Shown here one piece after another: positions 48,501-60,580 of a DNA stretch of 64,000 nucleotides. The stretch comes from Styela clava (Eukaryota > Chordata > Ascidiacea > Stolidobranchia > Styelidae), in NCBI RefSeq assembly GCF_964204865.1, contig NC_135255.1, positions 9,825,135-9,889,134 of the forward strand, in the 5' to 3' direction. The position numbers and the translations under genes were made by a program. Below the pieces are notes generated by a model. The model saw only the letters and a list, made by a program, of their open reading frames with translations, ran no database searches and had not been told where the DNA came from. Positions within the stretch are counted from its first letter, which is position 1, and each line of letters begins with the position of its first letter.

Positions 48501-49935
48501 TGGAATCTGTATCGGGGGTGATATTGTATAACATATACATACAATATTCATATTGTAGTGGCCAACACTGGGCGAGCACTTGACTTTGTAAACGACGTCA
48601 TCTACGAGAGAATTGATAGAAGAAGAGAGCATTTCGTTGTTCTTGCGACATCAGGAAGATCGAGAGATGACGTTCGTGATGCATCTAGGCAACTTCGCGA
48701 CAGAGGTGTCAACGTGAGTAGTAGATATTTACTCTCACACTTTTAGTGGAAAGGCTCATTTTACACATTTTATCTTCAACTGAAATTTTATATTACAGGC
48801 TTTTTGTAATAAATTGGATGGAAATACTATTTGAGTATCGTTGAGATTTCTTTTTCACTCTCTTGCCTAGCTTGCAATTATCTGATGTTAGATAAAATAA
48901 TACCGACTCGATTAACTATACCAAAAGACATTATTTTTTATTATAGCAGTGGCTAAACCAGTATAGAACTTTAATCGACACAGTAACGGATATTTTTTAT
49001 ATTCATGATTCAATATACAAGACTACTATTATTAAAGTGAAAAAATATGAACTGAATAACCTAACGATAACGCATCACCGTGAAATAAATTATGCGAATT
49101 CGAACGAGAGCCTGTTGAACCTGTACGTTCGACAGGTTACTTCATCGATAAAAAAACGTTGCGTACATAAAAACCGCCAGAGGGTATTTGTTTAAAGATT
49201 CCAATCAAACTAGCTAAACCCGTCATAGCGATTCGTATGCGCTTTGTGCCACATCAAAATGCCGCGCATGATCATACTAGAAGTTTTCGCTGTGTGGTAA
49301 ATAGTACTACCTTCAATCAGACAAAATAACTGATGACTTGCGCAGAATCCGTAAAATTATATATTTTTGCATCCGTTGAATCAATAGCTCATAAAAGAAT
49401 TATATAGGTATGAATTGGTGATTTTAGCTGAATGCGTGAACAAAATTTTTGTACTGAAACGATCATTTTTTCATGCAATGAATTCAAGTATATTTCATTA
49501 TACGATGTTTCCAACCTGAACACTGAACAAGGTTGTTTGTGTGTGAGTAACTCAGAAAGAATTACTTTTCATTGTCATTCCAATTTCGTAGCCAGCTGAA
49601 TTGTTGAAATACCAACACAAAAGGGATAAAGTAAACAATATATCTTCGAACTACTTCGAACTTTGACAGCGTCGCCTAAAAATTATGAATTTGCAGCGCG
49701 CAGTCTTTCCTGTTCATGTTTAATTACACAAAAAATTTTCTATCATAAGATTCTGGCAACCGGTGTGAAACTTGACAGAGTGGCGGAAGAAGAACTTATA
49801 CAAATGGCTGGAATGGAAAGGAACGTCTTTACTGCTGCAAAATTTCAGGACATGGCATCCATACCGGCTAAAATATTTGAGATTTCTAGAACAACTGGGT
49901 GTACCACTGCCAGCAAATCTCAGTCCTGTCCTTGA
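36542..49935 (+). CDS. Secreted Ly6/uPAR-like + 10 CCP + VWA protein, paralogue 2 (8 exons), coding exon broken by a piggyBac-like element
   Basis: Same predicted protein family as its two neighbours. Exons: 36542-36611 (signal, MASIARSIFLFVFIVVVAVQ), 37563-37654, 38041-38133, 43199-43307 (Ly6-like), 43543-43683 plus 45534-47463 (CCP1-10, interrupted), 47740-47990, 48559-48713, 49750-49935 (VWA, TGA). As sequenced, CCP1 reads into a stop four codons after the TTAA, so the product would be about 170 residues: signal, Ly6-like domain and part of CCP1. Without the 1846-bp element and one TTAA the exons total 3027 bp, an intact 1008-residue frame. VWA shows DTTAF in place of DxSxS. The intron at 47464-47739 is absent from the sisters. 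Intron 3 is swollen to 5 kb by a hAT element. AATAAA lies at 50304. I read it as a recently broken allele of a functional gene. Confidence 0.87.
39576..40860. repeat. Direct ~140-bp repeats bracketing a segment inside the hAT
   Basis: About 39576-39720 and 40715-40860 are diverged direct copies sharing ATAATTAGGGC, AAATAAAATTGTGAATT, CTCGGTAAC and GGGTTTTGTTTTGTTGAAAA-like parts. They enclose about 1 kb that includes the 105-bp tandem array. Confidence 0.75.
40074..40450. repeat. Tandem array, ~105-bp period, about 3.6 copies
   Basis: The motif AAATGTAACAAAACRCATTT recurs at 40074, 40181, 40284 and 40389. Each is followed by GCGATATAA...TTGTATTTTCG, an ACGGG(T)GTC part and ATGATCTAAATTAA. 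It is located inside the intron-3 hAT element and resembles the internal minisatellites common in hAT elements. Confidence 0.85.
43543..43683 (+). CDS. 5' fragment of paralogue 2 exon 5 (N-half of CCP1)
   Basis: This fragment follows a consensus acceptor (TATCACAG) in phase 1 and encodes the PPAPCKRIPQLKNG... part of CCP1 up to Cys3 (KARC). It ends in the TTAA target site at 43680-43683, after which the transposon begins. The equivalent exon in the sisters is uninterrupted. Confidence 0.9.
43684..45529. mobile_element. piggyBac-like non-autonomous element (1846 bp) in a coding exon
   Basis: Inverted termini CTCTTTGAACCCTG and CAGAGTTCAAAGAG match at 13 of 14 positions. The element is flanked on both sides by TTAA (43680-43683 and 45530-45533), the target duplication typical of piggyBac. 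Just inside the left end is a 22-bp inverted-repeat pair. No transposase is encoded; the longest open frames are about 80 codons. Removing the element with one TTAA rejoins the host codons into an open frame matching the sister protein (KARC then LRLSKGSKKG). Confidence 0.93.
43697..43761. repeat. Subterminal inverted repeat pair (22-bp arms)
   Basis: Arms at 43697-43718 and 43740-43761 are perfect inverted complements (core GCCGCTAAACCGGC against GCCGGTTTAGCGGC) separated by 21 bases. Each arm is also partly self-complementary (GAAAGCCG / CGGCTTTC). It is probably a transposase-binding or hairpin feature of the piggyBac-like element. Confidence 0.85.
45534..47463 (+). CDS. 3' fragment of paralogue 2 exon 5 (rest of CCP1 to CCP10)
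   Basis: Open throughout, it resumes CCP1 at LSKGSKKGRW and continues through CCP2-10 to CCVRCLFNR. It ends at a phase-2 donor AACAG|GTAGGC, whereas both sisters read straight on into the VWA at this point. Acidic runs such as CEDDGNGDAFGKW and CEADEDNDQYGRW recur before the conserved Trp. Translation from a start inside this fragment is possible in principle, but such a product would lack a signal peptide. Confidence 0.92.
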
Positions 49936-50705
49936 CTCTACCTCACGGGAACGGGTCTGAGACTATCACCATAACAACTATTGCCTTAGGGACAGAAAAA
50001 AAACTGAAGTCCGACTGGCAACCTTAACATTCGAATACTCTAACATCGTGATGGATTTTCATAAATCAGCAAAAACATTTATTAAATAATTAGATTTCAT
50101 GCTCACTTAATTCATTTACAATTATAATTTCTCATCAATTTATTTTAAGAAATATTGTTTCTGTACTATTTGATAAGCGTTAATTTGATTGATAGACTTT
50201 CCGATGAAGAGTTGACACTAGTGATACTGTCAGTTTTTGAGTAGAATATTTATGCAATTTTTTTGTTTGAATGTTCACTTTTCTCCGTCTTCTACCTTGT
50301 TAGAATAAAACCTCAATAAATTTATGTATAACGTTTAAAACAAATAATAAACGTTGATAATAAATATATGTTTAGTATTAAAAATTCAATATTCAGTTGA
50401 AGCCTGAACAAGATAGTGGCAATAAAATTAGTAGAAACAATTTGTATTCTCAAACGCATCATCCCACACAATCCACCATATGCGATTATGGGCATAATCG
50501 GTAAGATGTCGGTCGCATTTCATATTGGGTTGCACTTCACATGTACCACACCTAAGCCAGACTTGGATATAGAGATGTAATTTGATGCAGGCTATCGGAT
50601 CAATTTCAATGTGATCCCACAAAATCCCATAAAAATAAGTTAAAGTTGATTAAAATCATTTGAAAAAACATCATTAGAAGTAGAATGACTATTACGAGAC
50701 AATTA
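49936..50705. other. 3' flank of paralogue 2
   Basis: 3' UTR and flank, with two close AATAAA hexamers at 50304-50309 and 50315-50320. No gene was seen. Confidence 0.6.
50304..50309 (+). promoter_or_regulatory. Possible polyadenylation signal AATAAA, paralogue 2
   Basis: First of two hexamers 11 bases apart, about 370 bases after the TGA, followed by T-rich sequence. Confidence 0.4.
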
Positions 50706-50713
50706 GGGAACAT

Positions 50714-52876
50714 TAGGGATGCGACGAATCCAAAAAGGTTCGGCTCGGCCGAATCCCGAGTATTTGTGCTGGACCCGTGTCCGAGTCCCGAGTCCAATAC
50801 TTTTACATAGCTACGAAACAAATACCTAAAGTGATGCTGTTGTTCTCGTATATTGGCCGTAAATTAAACATTCTGTATGAAAAGACTATGTAATTTGAAA
50901 ACGTTGCACATAAACACTATTGCTTTCGAGACGATCATTCTCTGAGCGACTAGTTTAAATTAGAATAAATAGGTCATATTCCCCGTCGAAGGAATACTTT
51001 GTTACGTAACTCTGATCGACCGCCGCGTCGACTGCTGAAGACGCCGCGCTCGTGTCCTGTCACGATAAATACGGGCCATAACCCACACGTTTGGAACAAG
51101 TTTTTTATGGGAAATTTTTACTCATATGTCATCTTTTTTAGTCGGCGCTGATACAGACGCCCATCTCCGTGATAATTGGGGTACTAATAAAGAATTGCCA
51201 ACTGTGGAAGCATCGAATAAATGTATCTTATAAATATATCGTAACAAAATATCTAGCTATTCTTCGTTTGAAAACCATCAATAGCGATTGTCGAATCCGC
51301 GGAAAATAAGAATGTGTAATTGTTGATTTTGATTCAATAAGAGAGACGCAAAAGGCGAAATGTGTTATATGCTAAGTTACGGCTGTATGACACAATCATT
51401 TTCATTAATACAAATAACGGCGCTTTGAAAAGCAAAATCAAATTTATTAACATTAATTTAGAAGTGAGAGTTACAAGTAAGAAGTGGTTTTCTTTCTGCG
51501 CCTATCGTTATCTTAACAATTCCCAATTTTGCATAAAGCGCGCCAACACCTTTTCACATATAGAAACGTCAAACCAGATTAAGTGAGGCAGGTAAATTAT
51601 GTATTATATGGAAATATTGTTTCGACTAGGTGGAAATGCCATAACTCGAAACAGCAGGCAATGGTAAATTTCCGGAGTTTTTATTTATTATCTAATATTA
51701 AAATAACACAGCCACGATAGGTATTGTTCGCTTAAAATAGGGACCGTAATTTACAAACTGTGATATGAAAGATCAAATCCGGAAGATGAGGCCAGAATAA
51801 AATTTTTATATTTATGAATTCACTAATTAATAGCTGTCTTTAATATCTTCGCCGATTTGTACTCACACTTCTGCCTGAAATATAAAAACGAAACTTCGAT
51901 GTCCGGCGTTGCGTGAGAGCTGATAGTGAAAAAGGGTGCTTTAAAAATATAGTTTACCAACCATAATTAGGATGTCGGTCGCCGAAACGATCGCGGTGAC
52001 AAAAAAACAATTCACGATTGTGATAAAATTACGAATAAGAAGTAAAGACGCCGCGTTGTTATCGAGTCTCCAGTCTTCTAGTAATTTTCTACTATCGGTA
52101 TATTAAAAGAAATACGGTAGTCGAATTATTCGATCAGGAAAAATTCGATTTTGCCCGTCACTAATCGCGGTGTATGTAAATAATTATTGAATAAAAATAA
52201 AAAGTCGGCCCGATTAACATCCAATTACCACGAGTAATAGTTTCCAAATTTATGCACATTTAATCGATGCGGCTTGCGAGATTGTTTTTGTACATATATA
52301 CGATTGTAACGCCACTGACATCTGCGAGTTGTACTTTTCTCCTAAAAGAACCGTAATTTTCAATATTTTATCGTTTTATTTCTAACATTTGTTTCTCTCC
52401 GGAAATAGCTAGATCATTTATGGAACGATAACAGGCGAACAGCACGACATGGTTACCGCTGATTACGGATTAATCACTGTTAGAGGATTAGCAAGTATAT
52501 GCTTGAAATAGGACGTGGTAAACATTCACTAAACGACGTCTGGCACTGGAAGGCAAGCTACACGCGCAACACTGGAATTTATTCAGCTGACTTTCGCTGA
52601 CATTTTTTTGTTCTTACGGCGTCGTGAATTTGTAGTTTTGGCGCCTAGTTTTAATTTCACCGTAGAGAAAATAGATTGAACAGTCTCGTGGCAAAACAGA
52701 ACGAAAAAGTTGAATTTCTCGTCGAATCCGCCACCAGTCTGCGCTTGACTATCGCGTGACGTATGATATCCCGGACTCGGGTAAAATCATCAAAGACTCG
52801 GGCCGAATCCGAGTATCAAATTACGAGAGATTCGGCCACGAATCCGAGCACGAGTCCGAATCTTGTCGCATCCCTA
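50714..52876. mobile_element. Non-autonomous hAT element (2163 bp)
   Basis: Perfect 12-bp termini TAGGGATGCGAC and GTCGCATCCCTA, with a perfect 8-bp target duplication GGGAACAT at 50706-50713 and 52877-52884. The subterminal regions are rich in GACTCGG / CCGAGTC repeats in inverted arrangement. The interior has no transposase. It shares diverged interior stretches with the element at 38717-42188 although the termini differ. Confidence 0.93.
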
Positions 52877-52884
52877 GGGAACAT

Positions 52885-54470
52885 ATATATATATATATAT
52901 ATAACACTACAAGATAAGCTTCTTCGATCTAACAAGTTTGTTCTCTATGAAATTCTTGACATTTAGAAAAGCCAATCCAAAGCACCGATAGTTCAATATT
53001 GAAACTGACATTATTTTCATTACTCGATGCCATGAGTCATCGACACAATTATTATACTGCTTCCGTATTTTGTGCATTTTATACGTCCGATTTCATATTT
53101 GCTACAAAAATAGCATTATGATAATTTTGAATATTTCGCAACGATTGAAATATGGATAAAATGAGAAAATGTCTTCAAAGCAGTAGATCTTGTGATAAAA
53201 TCACAATTCGAATAAGTTTTAAGCCGCATCCTGCGATTAATTTATACCGCGTCACCACAGGTGTTTCTGGTATGCCCAAAACGCTTCAATAGTCACAAAC
53301 AATAAGAAACACAGATGCAGAATCATCGACGTGGTAACAGGCAGAAATAGCAAAAGCAGAATTGATAAACTTGATCATTTCGTAATTATCTACTATCAGT
53401 GAATTCAGCTACATATAGTTTTGCTCTAATTACACCAGTGGGTAGTTGTGTGTTAGAGGCCCTTTCAAGTCTGCTGTCTAGCATGATATAATTAATAGGC
53501 AGATTATTCACAATATAAATATAATTGGAAAAACCAATAGTGAACACGGTCACGAAAGTTTCATTAAAAAGTAAAGTTGAAAAGTTTACTAGTGGGATCG
53601 AGTTACTTTCCAGTTGCAAGTTGAACTGCTATTCAGTCTCTGCATAAGATATTACTCCAACTCTATGATAAATTATATAGTTAGATATTTCATCTCCGTA
53701 CTCCTCGAACCGACGTTGAATGTTTTCCAGCTGATGTAGCCAAAAGGTCAGACATCATATCGATTATCAAATTGATCTCTGAATGCGATTGTCATGATCA
53801 AATATCACTAGTTATATGTTAGAAGACAGCCAGAATAGTTGGCCCGTCTAGACTAGACTTTTTGGCCAGGGACTTGGGAATTTTTCGTTTTTTAAGTACA
53901 TGATAATTTAATTTAAGGTTTAAACTTTTTCTAAATATTTGTAGTGGCTGGCAATTGTTAGAAAATATAACAAAATAGTTAGATAATATGACAAAAACAG
54001 TGTGCGAGAACAAATAATAAGATAAAAGTCAACGAACTTTTGTTGCTGTACGAAAAATCAGATGTTGAGATTACTCACTGCGGCTACTAAACAACTAAAA
54101 TTATTGGTGATTAAATAAAGATATAAAACGTTATAAGATTACGTAATTAATCACTCTAAAAAACCAGTTTCTAAATTTAGGTTTGACGAAGCGATAAAGA
54201 AAGATTGAGGCAACGAGTAATTGATATACATACGGTCGTCAGAAAATATGCAGAAATTGCGCAAGTAACCAAGTTAGCAAATAGGACGAATTGATGATCT
54301 GAGTTACTGAAATATTTATTGAAAGCAATCTTATCTAACTGCATTTTCAGACTAAACACCCGATAATAATGGCTACGTAAATCTCGGAACCTAAGATTCA
54401 TAGTTTTTCAAACCTCATTCCAACGGTTTAGTGTGTTCAGCATCAAATTTTCAAAAACATTAGAGTCGGC
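52885..54470. other. Intergenic region upstream of paralogue 3
   Basis: A short TA dinucleotide run just right of the hAT (about 52883-52903), then AT-rich sequence without recognisable genes. The paralogue 3 promoter should be near the right end. No TATA box can be named with confidence. Confidence 0.6.
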
Positions 54471-57400
54471 ATGAATATTTTTCTGTCAGTTTTCGTCAGC
54501 TTGCTGGTCGTCTATTTAAATGTCAGCTTGGTTCAAGGTGAGAACTTTTTTCATCCATATTTTTAGTTAATTCTCTAAGCCACATGCTTGGGTAACTAAT
54601 ATTTGGCTTTATAGTCTTCATTACAACATTGATTTAACACTAGAATCGTCTAGAAATATCTTGATTGAGATATCTTTTGAACATTTCATGCCCATTCATT
54701 TGTAGTGTCGGCTTAAATGCGAATTTTTTTTAAAAAGCATCGTTTCAGCGCAGTTTTTAGGGGGTCGGCTTATACGGTACTAATTGACAGTCCCCGACAA
54801 AGCCATCAATGACGGTTGTTGGCCATTGCTAATTCATGCATGTAATCATGATTGTTGTATGACGAACTTTATATATATATATGATAAATTAAACCATACC
54901 TGGAGTTGACTGGTTGAGCAATAACTTTTTTTACGCAATACCCAGGTATCAAATGCTGGACATGCGATGGAAAAAACAGTTTAAAGGAATGTCATGCACA
55001 GTACGGGAAAATGTTGGAATGCTCCCAACCAGACCATGTAAGGCATTTCATTGTATGAAGCAAAGGTATACCAATGAAAAAAATCTAAATCCTGTTAGTA
55101 TTTGATATCAAATATTTAAATATACGTGGATTAGGCTTTAAATAGTAAAGTTCCAGATATCTAGTCCAAGACACAAGTGTTCAAACCAGTAATAAAAATG
55201 TTGCCTATAGTAAAAGAAATAGTCGAACAAATATTTGATTACCACAGCGATTTTATTTTCACAGGTCTGTCAAAACGATTATCGAACTGTGAGAGGTAAA
55301 CCACTTATTATAAAGGGATGTAAACAAGAACGAGCTTGCATAACAGAAGTCAAACAGGTATCGTGTTTATGTTAATATTCAATAATGTATTGTTAATTTG
55401 CTCTTAGAAACAAGAATATCATTACCTCTTCCCAGGAATTAGAGAGTGCATCATAAATATACCTCATATATGAAATTATTATGATTTTAATTCATCACAC
55501 TAATACTATCTCGATCAAGCATGCTTCCCACGCGGATCCATTATCTTTGCAGCCACGCGCATTTGCTAACACGTAGATTTGCATCCATAGACGACATTGC
55601 TACAAACAGGTTGCAAATGTCCATGGATACTAATGTTCATGGATGCATATGTCCGTGAGTGCAAATGTTTATGGATGCAAATGTTCATGGGTGTAAATCT
55701 CAGTAAGTGCAACTGTTTATGGGTACAAACGGCCATGGCTGCCAATGTACCTATGAGTGTAGATTTCAAGGGCGCCAATGTAGACGGTTGCAAATTCTAC
55801 AGGGGCAAATACCCATGGACGCAAACATTCATTGGGACAAAGTTCTACGGTTTAAAACTGCGCGGGTGCTAAAATCTGCGTATGCAATGGTATGCGGGTT
55901 CAAACGTCCTGGGTACAGTTTATTAGTGCTCATATACGGGTGCAAATGTACGTGGGTGCAAACGTGCTATCACTGTCACCCACATCTGAAGTAGGAAGTA
56001 AATAATATGAAAAGACATGTAGTTCTGTAGTACCATCTGGATCAAAAAGAGTTTAATCCATCCATATTTGAAAGCATATCTAAGTTTTACGATGTTTCTA
56101 TCATGCTCACTGCAATCACATATCAAACGATAAATGTTTGGTTTTCGCAGCAACTGGTAAGTTCACCGTATGATAAATACATTAGAAATGTTCGTTTCAA
56201 AACACTCACATAGATATATTGGAAATCTAGAACAAAAATGACAATCAATGTGGAAGAGTCAGATTGTTGAAAAATCTTGTTTGCAGATGTTGTTGCTCAT
56301 TCTCAGGATGTAATTCCAAAGAATCCGGATGTCTACCACGTAAGAATGTATATCGAACATAAATATAGTAGCCATCGGGGCTACTTGATGCAATCAAAAT
56401 ATATTATAAACACGACTACCGATATGATCAAATACAAATTCACTCTTCAGGCTAACTATGTAATTAATGTATGAAAAGAATTTGAGAAAATAATTTCTTG
56501 AAAATTGTTGAACACCACGGTAATATTGATGAATAGTTCGTAGAACAGTGGCCGGCAAACAGTGGGCCGCCGAGCATTTTCTGATGGGCCTCTATTATAT
56601 TTCAAATATGGTCAATGATATCCAAAAAAGTTCTATAAATCCAGCATTACATATAATTTTTTTTGCCAAATGGCTATTTATTCATATATCAAAGAATCAT
56701 ACATTACGTTCATTTTAACTATAGTACCAGCATTGCAACTATTCTCGCCTCTTCATTCCAGCGTATCTGGTTATTTTATTGGGTCATCAAAATAGCGCGT
56801 GCGAACGACGCGTATCGGATTAATTTCAAATTACATGTCTCTTAACAAGTTTATTACGTGGTTAAATTTATAATTCTCAAAGAAATCTTGGCCGAAGCAA
56901 GCTAGGCTGTCACCAAAGTAATGGTTGTTGGGCCTTGAAACCTTTTCCATTCTACTATTTGGGCCTCACTTGGAAATCTTTGCGACCACTGTCGTAGACG
57001 AAGGTACAGTGATTAAGAAATCTATCTAGTGTTTTTATACTTCCAGCACCCGCTCCATGTAAACGAATACAATCAATAAGAAATGGTAGAACATATTGTC
57101 CACACGGAGAAATTAAATTTGGCACGCAGTGTTCCTTTAGTTGTAACAACGGTTTTGAACTAGTCGGAAAAAAGACAGCAACTTGTAGACCTCTCGGCAA
57201 AGGAAGTAAAAAAGGAAAGTGGATACCCGAAGAACTACCATTCTGTAAGAAAATAATAATCAAATGTGAACCTCCAAGAACAGCTCCTGAAAGCGGTTTT
57301 CTATCCTGTAAAAACTCCAAAGAATACGCAAAGTTTGATGGTTTCAACTACGCGGGCTCCACCTGTACTTACGCCTGTGAGCAAAATTATTACGTTGCAG

Positions 57401-60400
57401 GAAAGAGAATAACACAATGCGAGTTTAATCGAGACTGGAACAATCCTCCTCCAACATGTAAAGTGGGAATTTGCGAACCAGAGAAGGAAGATCCGAATCG
57501 TATTGAAAAATGCACGAATGGAAATATGTTTGGAAGTTCGTGCACATTTGAATGCAAAGAAGGATTCAACCTCATCGGACATAAAAAATCAGATTGTGCC
57601 CAAATTGGTTACAGCGAAAAAGGCTTTTGGACGAAAAGGTTCCCGCGTTGTGCGAAGATAATTTGTTTCCCAGAGTACACAAAATTTACTCAAGGCACGG
57701 TAAAGTGCAGCGACAATAACTTCAAGGACAGCGTTTGTACATTCACCTGCAATTTCGGATATGATATCACCGAAACAGAAAAACCGTTTAAAGAAATAAT
57801 ATGTCAGGACGACGATACTGCGGACACAAAGGGACAGTGGTCTGGCAATCCACCAGTATGTGAGCAAATTACTTGCAAGCCTGCACTGCATGATCCCCAA
57901 AACGGGCAAGTTGCGTGTTCAAACAAGAATAATATTGGAAGCAATTGTACCTTTTCTTGTAATGAAGGTTACGATTTGGATGGCACTGTGGAATCTTCCA
58001 TTGAATCACTATGCAGAGATGATGGGGACGGGGACGAAGTGGGAGAATGGACAGTTCCTGAAGCAACGTGCAGTCCAATCACTTGTAAACCTGCAGCATC
58101 AAACCCCAGTGATGGATATGTGAGGTGCACAAACAGAAATTTCCATAAAAGCACATGCTCTTATGAATGTGAGGATGATTACGACTTGGACGATACCAAT
58201 GATTTGGTCGCTTTAAGAACCTGTGAGGATAGCGGAAAAGGCGTGGCAGAGGGTGAATGGAGCGGTAAACCTCCCACGTGTTCCACCATAATATGTGAAC
58301 CTTTGCCAGAGTTTCGTGATGGTTTCCGATTTTGTTCAATGCAGGGGGGCTTGAGTGGCGCCTTTTGCGTGATGTCTTGCAACGACGGATATGAAGCGAT
58401 AGGAAAGACGTACATCAGTTGCTCGAATTTGAAAAGAGACGGAGATGCAGTAGGTGAATGGAGCGATACACCAGCTGTATGTGAATTAAGTTACTGTGAG
58501 CCACCGAAATACGACGCATCGACTGTGGTACAAAATTGCAAGGCACCAAAAGGCTATGCCATCGATGAATACAGAGTAGGAACGGTATGCGAATACAAAT
58601 GTATTAACGAAGGTTACTACATGGTACCAAACACTGGCGATGAAGTCGTCCTTCAAGGTTTTATAAGAGACAGGTGCAATGTAAATAAAAAATGGTCGAA
58701 CCGCCCGCCTCGATGTTTTCCTAAAACTTGCTTGCCTCCCATAACTACACTTGAGAATGGTCATACGCCTAAATGCACCAATGGTAACACTTTCAACTCC
58801 AGGTGTCGTTTTGAATGCTTGGCAAAATACGGGCTAACGCATGAAAATCCTTTAGTATGCCGAGCTGATGATGACAATGATCAGTATGGTAAATGGAGTG
58901 AAGAAATACCCAAATGTGAGAGGAATGAATGTGATGAGTTTGGAATTATTAATAACGGAAAATTGAACTGTTCTAACGGACTAAAAATCGGTTCTACGTG
59001 TGATTTGACATGTATTGACAAATACACACAGAAAAGATATGAGCAAATAACTTGTATGCCGAGTGCTGAATGGAGCCAAACAAAATTCGTCTGCTGTGTG
59101 CGTTGCCTTTTCAACAAGCGGCTCAATATTTTGACCATGTTTGATTCAACAGCCTTTACAACGCAGAAGGATTGGCAATACATTGTTCAACTGATGGAGA
59201 AAACCATTAATAGAATGCTGTACTTCCGTCTGGATGTCGGATTCGGAGCAGCTCGATACGCTGAAGTGGTTGACACTGAAAGCGCGGTTGAAAAAGTAAG
59301 AATGAGATACACCGAGCATTTCATCCCAGTGGCAGAACAAATCAAGAACATGCCGATAACTGGGAGAGGTAGCTATTAAACTATCAACTCAATTATAATT
59401 CACATTTGACTTAATCTCCCCCCTGCATGTGGAAATGGCTAGTTAATGGTATTTATAATTCGTATGAACGCCGAACGTATTGAAAATAAAAAAGTTTCAA
59501 GACGACATGAACAGAAATGTTACAGTAAGATGTCTCGGTGCACTGTCGCCAACTCTCTAAACTAAATCATCATTGTATATTTTGAAACAAGAATTACAAG
59601 TTACACATAGGTTGCCAAAACGAATGATTCTGATATATGAATTTCTCAGGTGTACAGCAAAGCAACAATTCAATTTCAATAGTAATAGAACGGTGTAAAC
59701 TATATTATATTCTTGGATGATCACTCATAAAACATATACAAATGTTGATATCAGATCAAATTCAGATATCTGTTATCTCAAAAAACGCCATCAAATATGG
59801 CTTTGCTTGAATTTTGTTTTTTAAGAAATGTAATAAATAAAATAGCTACAAAATTTCTTTCAGAGGCAAATTTAGGAGCGGCACTGACATACGCCAACGA
59901 TGTTTACTTTAAAACTACCGATAGAAGACGTGAACAATTTCTTATCTTGTTCACATCAGGATCGGGTATAATGAATAACGCAGTTGTCGAGCAAGCGAAG
60001 ATTATCAGACAGAGGGGAATAAACGTAAGTAAATTTAGATAGCCTGATGACAGCATGGTTTTACTGATTTCAAGATGTTTATGTATTCAGTTATTTTTCA
60101 TACAAGTAGTACGTTCTTGGCAAAAATCCACAGCATGACTTGGGATGTCCAGACAACTAAACGTTTTCAGGCCAATAGATATTTCACGTTTTTTCTGAAC
60201 TTAAATATTTTCCGGTCATGTTTCTGAGTGTCTATTAGATGAACGGAAATTCCTGAAAATGGCAACTGCTTAGTTTCTGTAGAGGTATCTACTAATATCT
60301 GATACTTTTCCTGAACTTCAAATAAAATATTCTGAAAATTTGATCTTTAGGGTTATGTATCATTGTAAAGACCTTAATTGTTTAATGTTTATAGATATTG

Positions 60401-60580
60401 GTGGTAGCCTTCAACGCAAATAAGAGTGCAAGCAAGACACTATTGGATATTTCTGGTCTTGAACGAAATATGATATCTGCGTCGAATCTAGAAGACTTGG
60501 CACGTTTGTCAGAACAAATCAGTGTAATATCAATGACGACCGGATGCACATCAGCTAGCAAATCACAACCGTGCTCTTAG
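54471..60580 (+). CDS. Secreted Ly6/uPAR-like + 10 CCP + VWA protein, paralogue 3 (7 exons, 1009 aa)
   Basis: Third member of the cluster and apparently intact. Exons: 54471-54537 (signal, MNIFLSVFVSLLVVYLNVSL), 54946-55037, 55265-55357, 56231-56339 (Ly6-like: CWTC, KGC, CRCCC, GCN), 57047-59368 (CCP1-10 and VWA start), 59864-60024, 60395-60580 (TAG). The sum is 3030 bp, in frame, with the same intron phases (1,0,0,1,1,0) as paralogue 1. CCP modules keep four Cys and the Trp; CCP10 ends VCCVRC. VWA shows DSTAF where DxSxS is expected, EANLG where the MIDAS Thr should be, and TSGSG in place of TDG, so metal-dependent binding is unlikely. It ends in TGCTSASKSQPCS. Introns 3 and 4 carry a 16-bp minisatellite and a hAT element. 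Secretion and an adhesive or recognition role are inferred from domains only. Confidence 0.92.
55598..55970. repeat. Degenerate 16-bp minisatellite in paralogue 3 intron 3
   Basis: About twenty diverged copies of a 16-base unit close to TGCAAATGTTCATGGA. The open frames it creates on both strands are periodic artefacts. It lies between Ly6 exons 3 and 4 without touching splice sites. Confidence 0.85.
56546..56991. mobile_element. Non-autonomous hAT element (446 bp) in paralogue 3 intron 4
   Basis: Termini CAGTGGCCGGCAAAC and the complement of TCTTTGCGACCACTG are imperfect inverted repeats. The 8-bp flanks TCGTAGAA (56538-56545) and TCGTAGAC (56992-56999) differ by one base. No transposase. 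Confidence 0.82.
57047..59368 (+). CDS. Giant exon 5 of paralogue 3: CCP1-10 and VWA N-half
   Basis: A 2322-bp open exon, phase 1 at both ends, running from PPAPCKRI to MPITGRG. The uninterrupted CCP1 (TATCRPLGKGSKKGKW) is the reference that shows where the transposon broke the same module in paralogue 2. Acidic runs before Trp include CRDDGDGDEVGEW and CRADDDNDQYGKW. Confidence 0.93.

Noticed and set aside
55597-55994. Two overlapping 90-codon frames and one antisense frame
   Set aside because: Produced by the 16-bp minisatellite; periodic low-complexity protein inside an intron.
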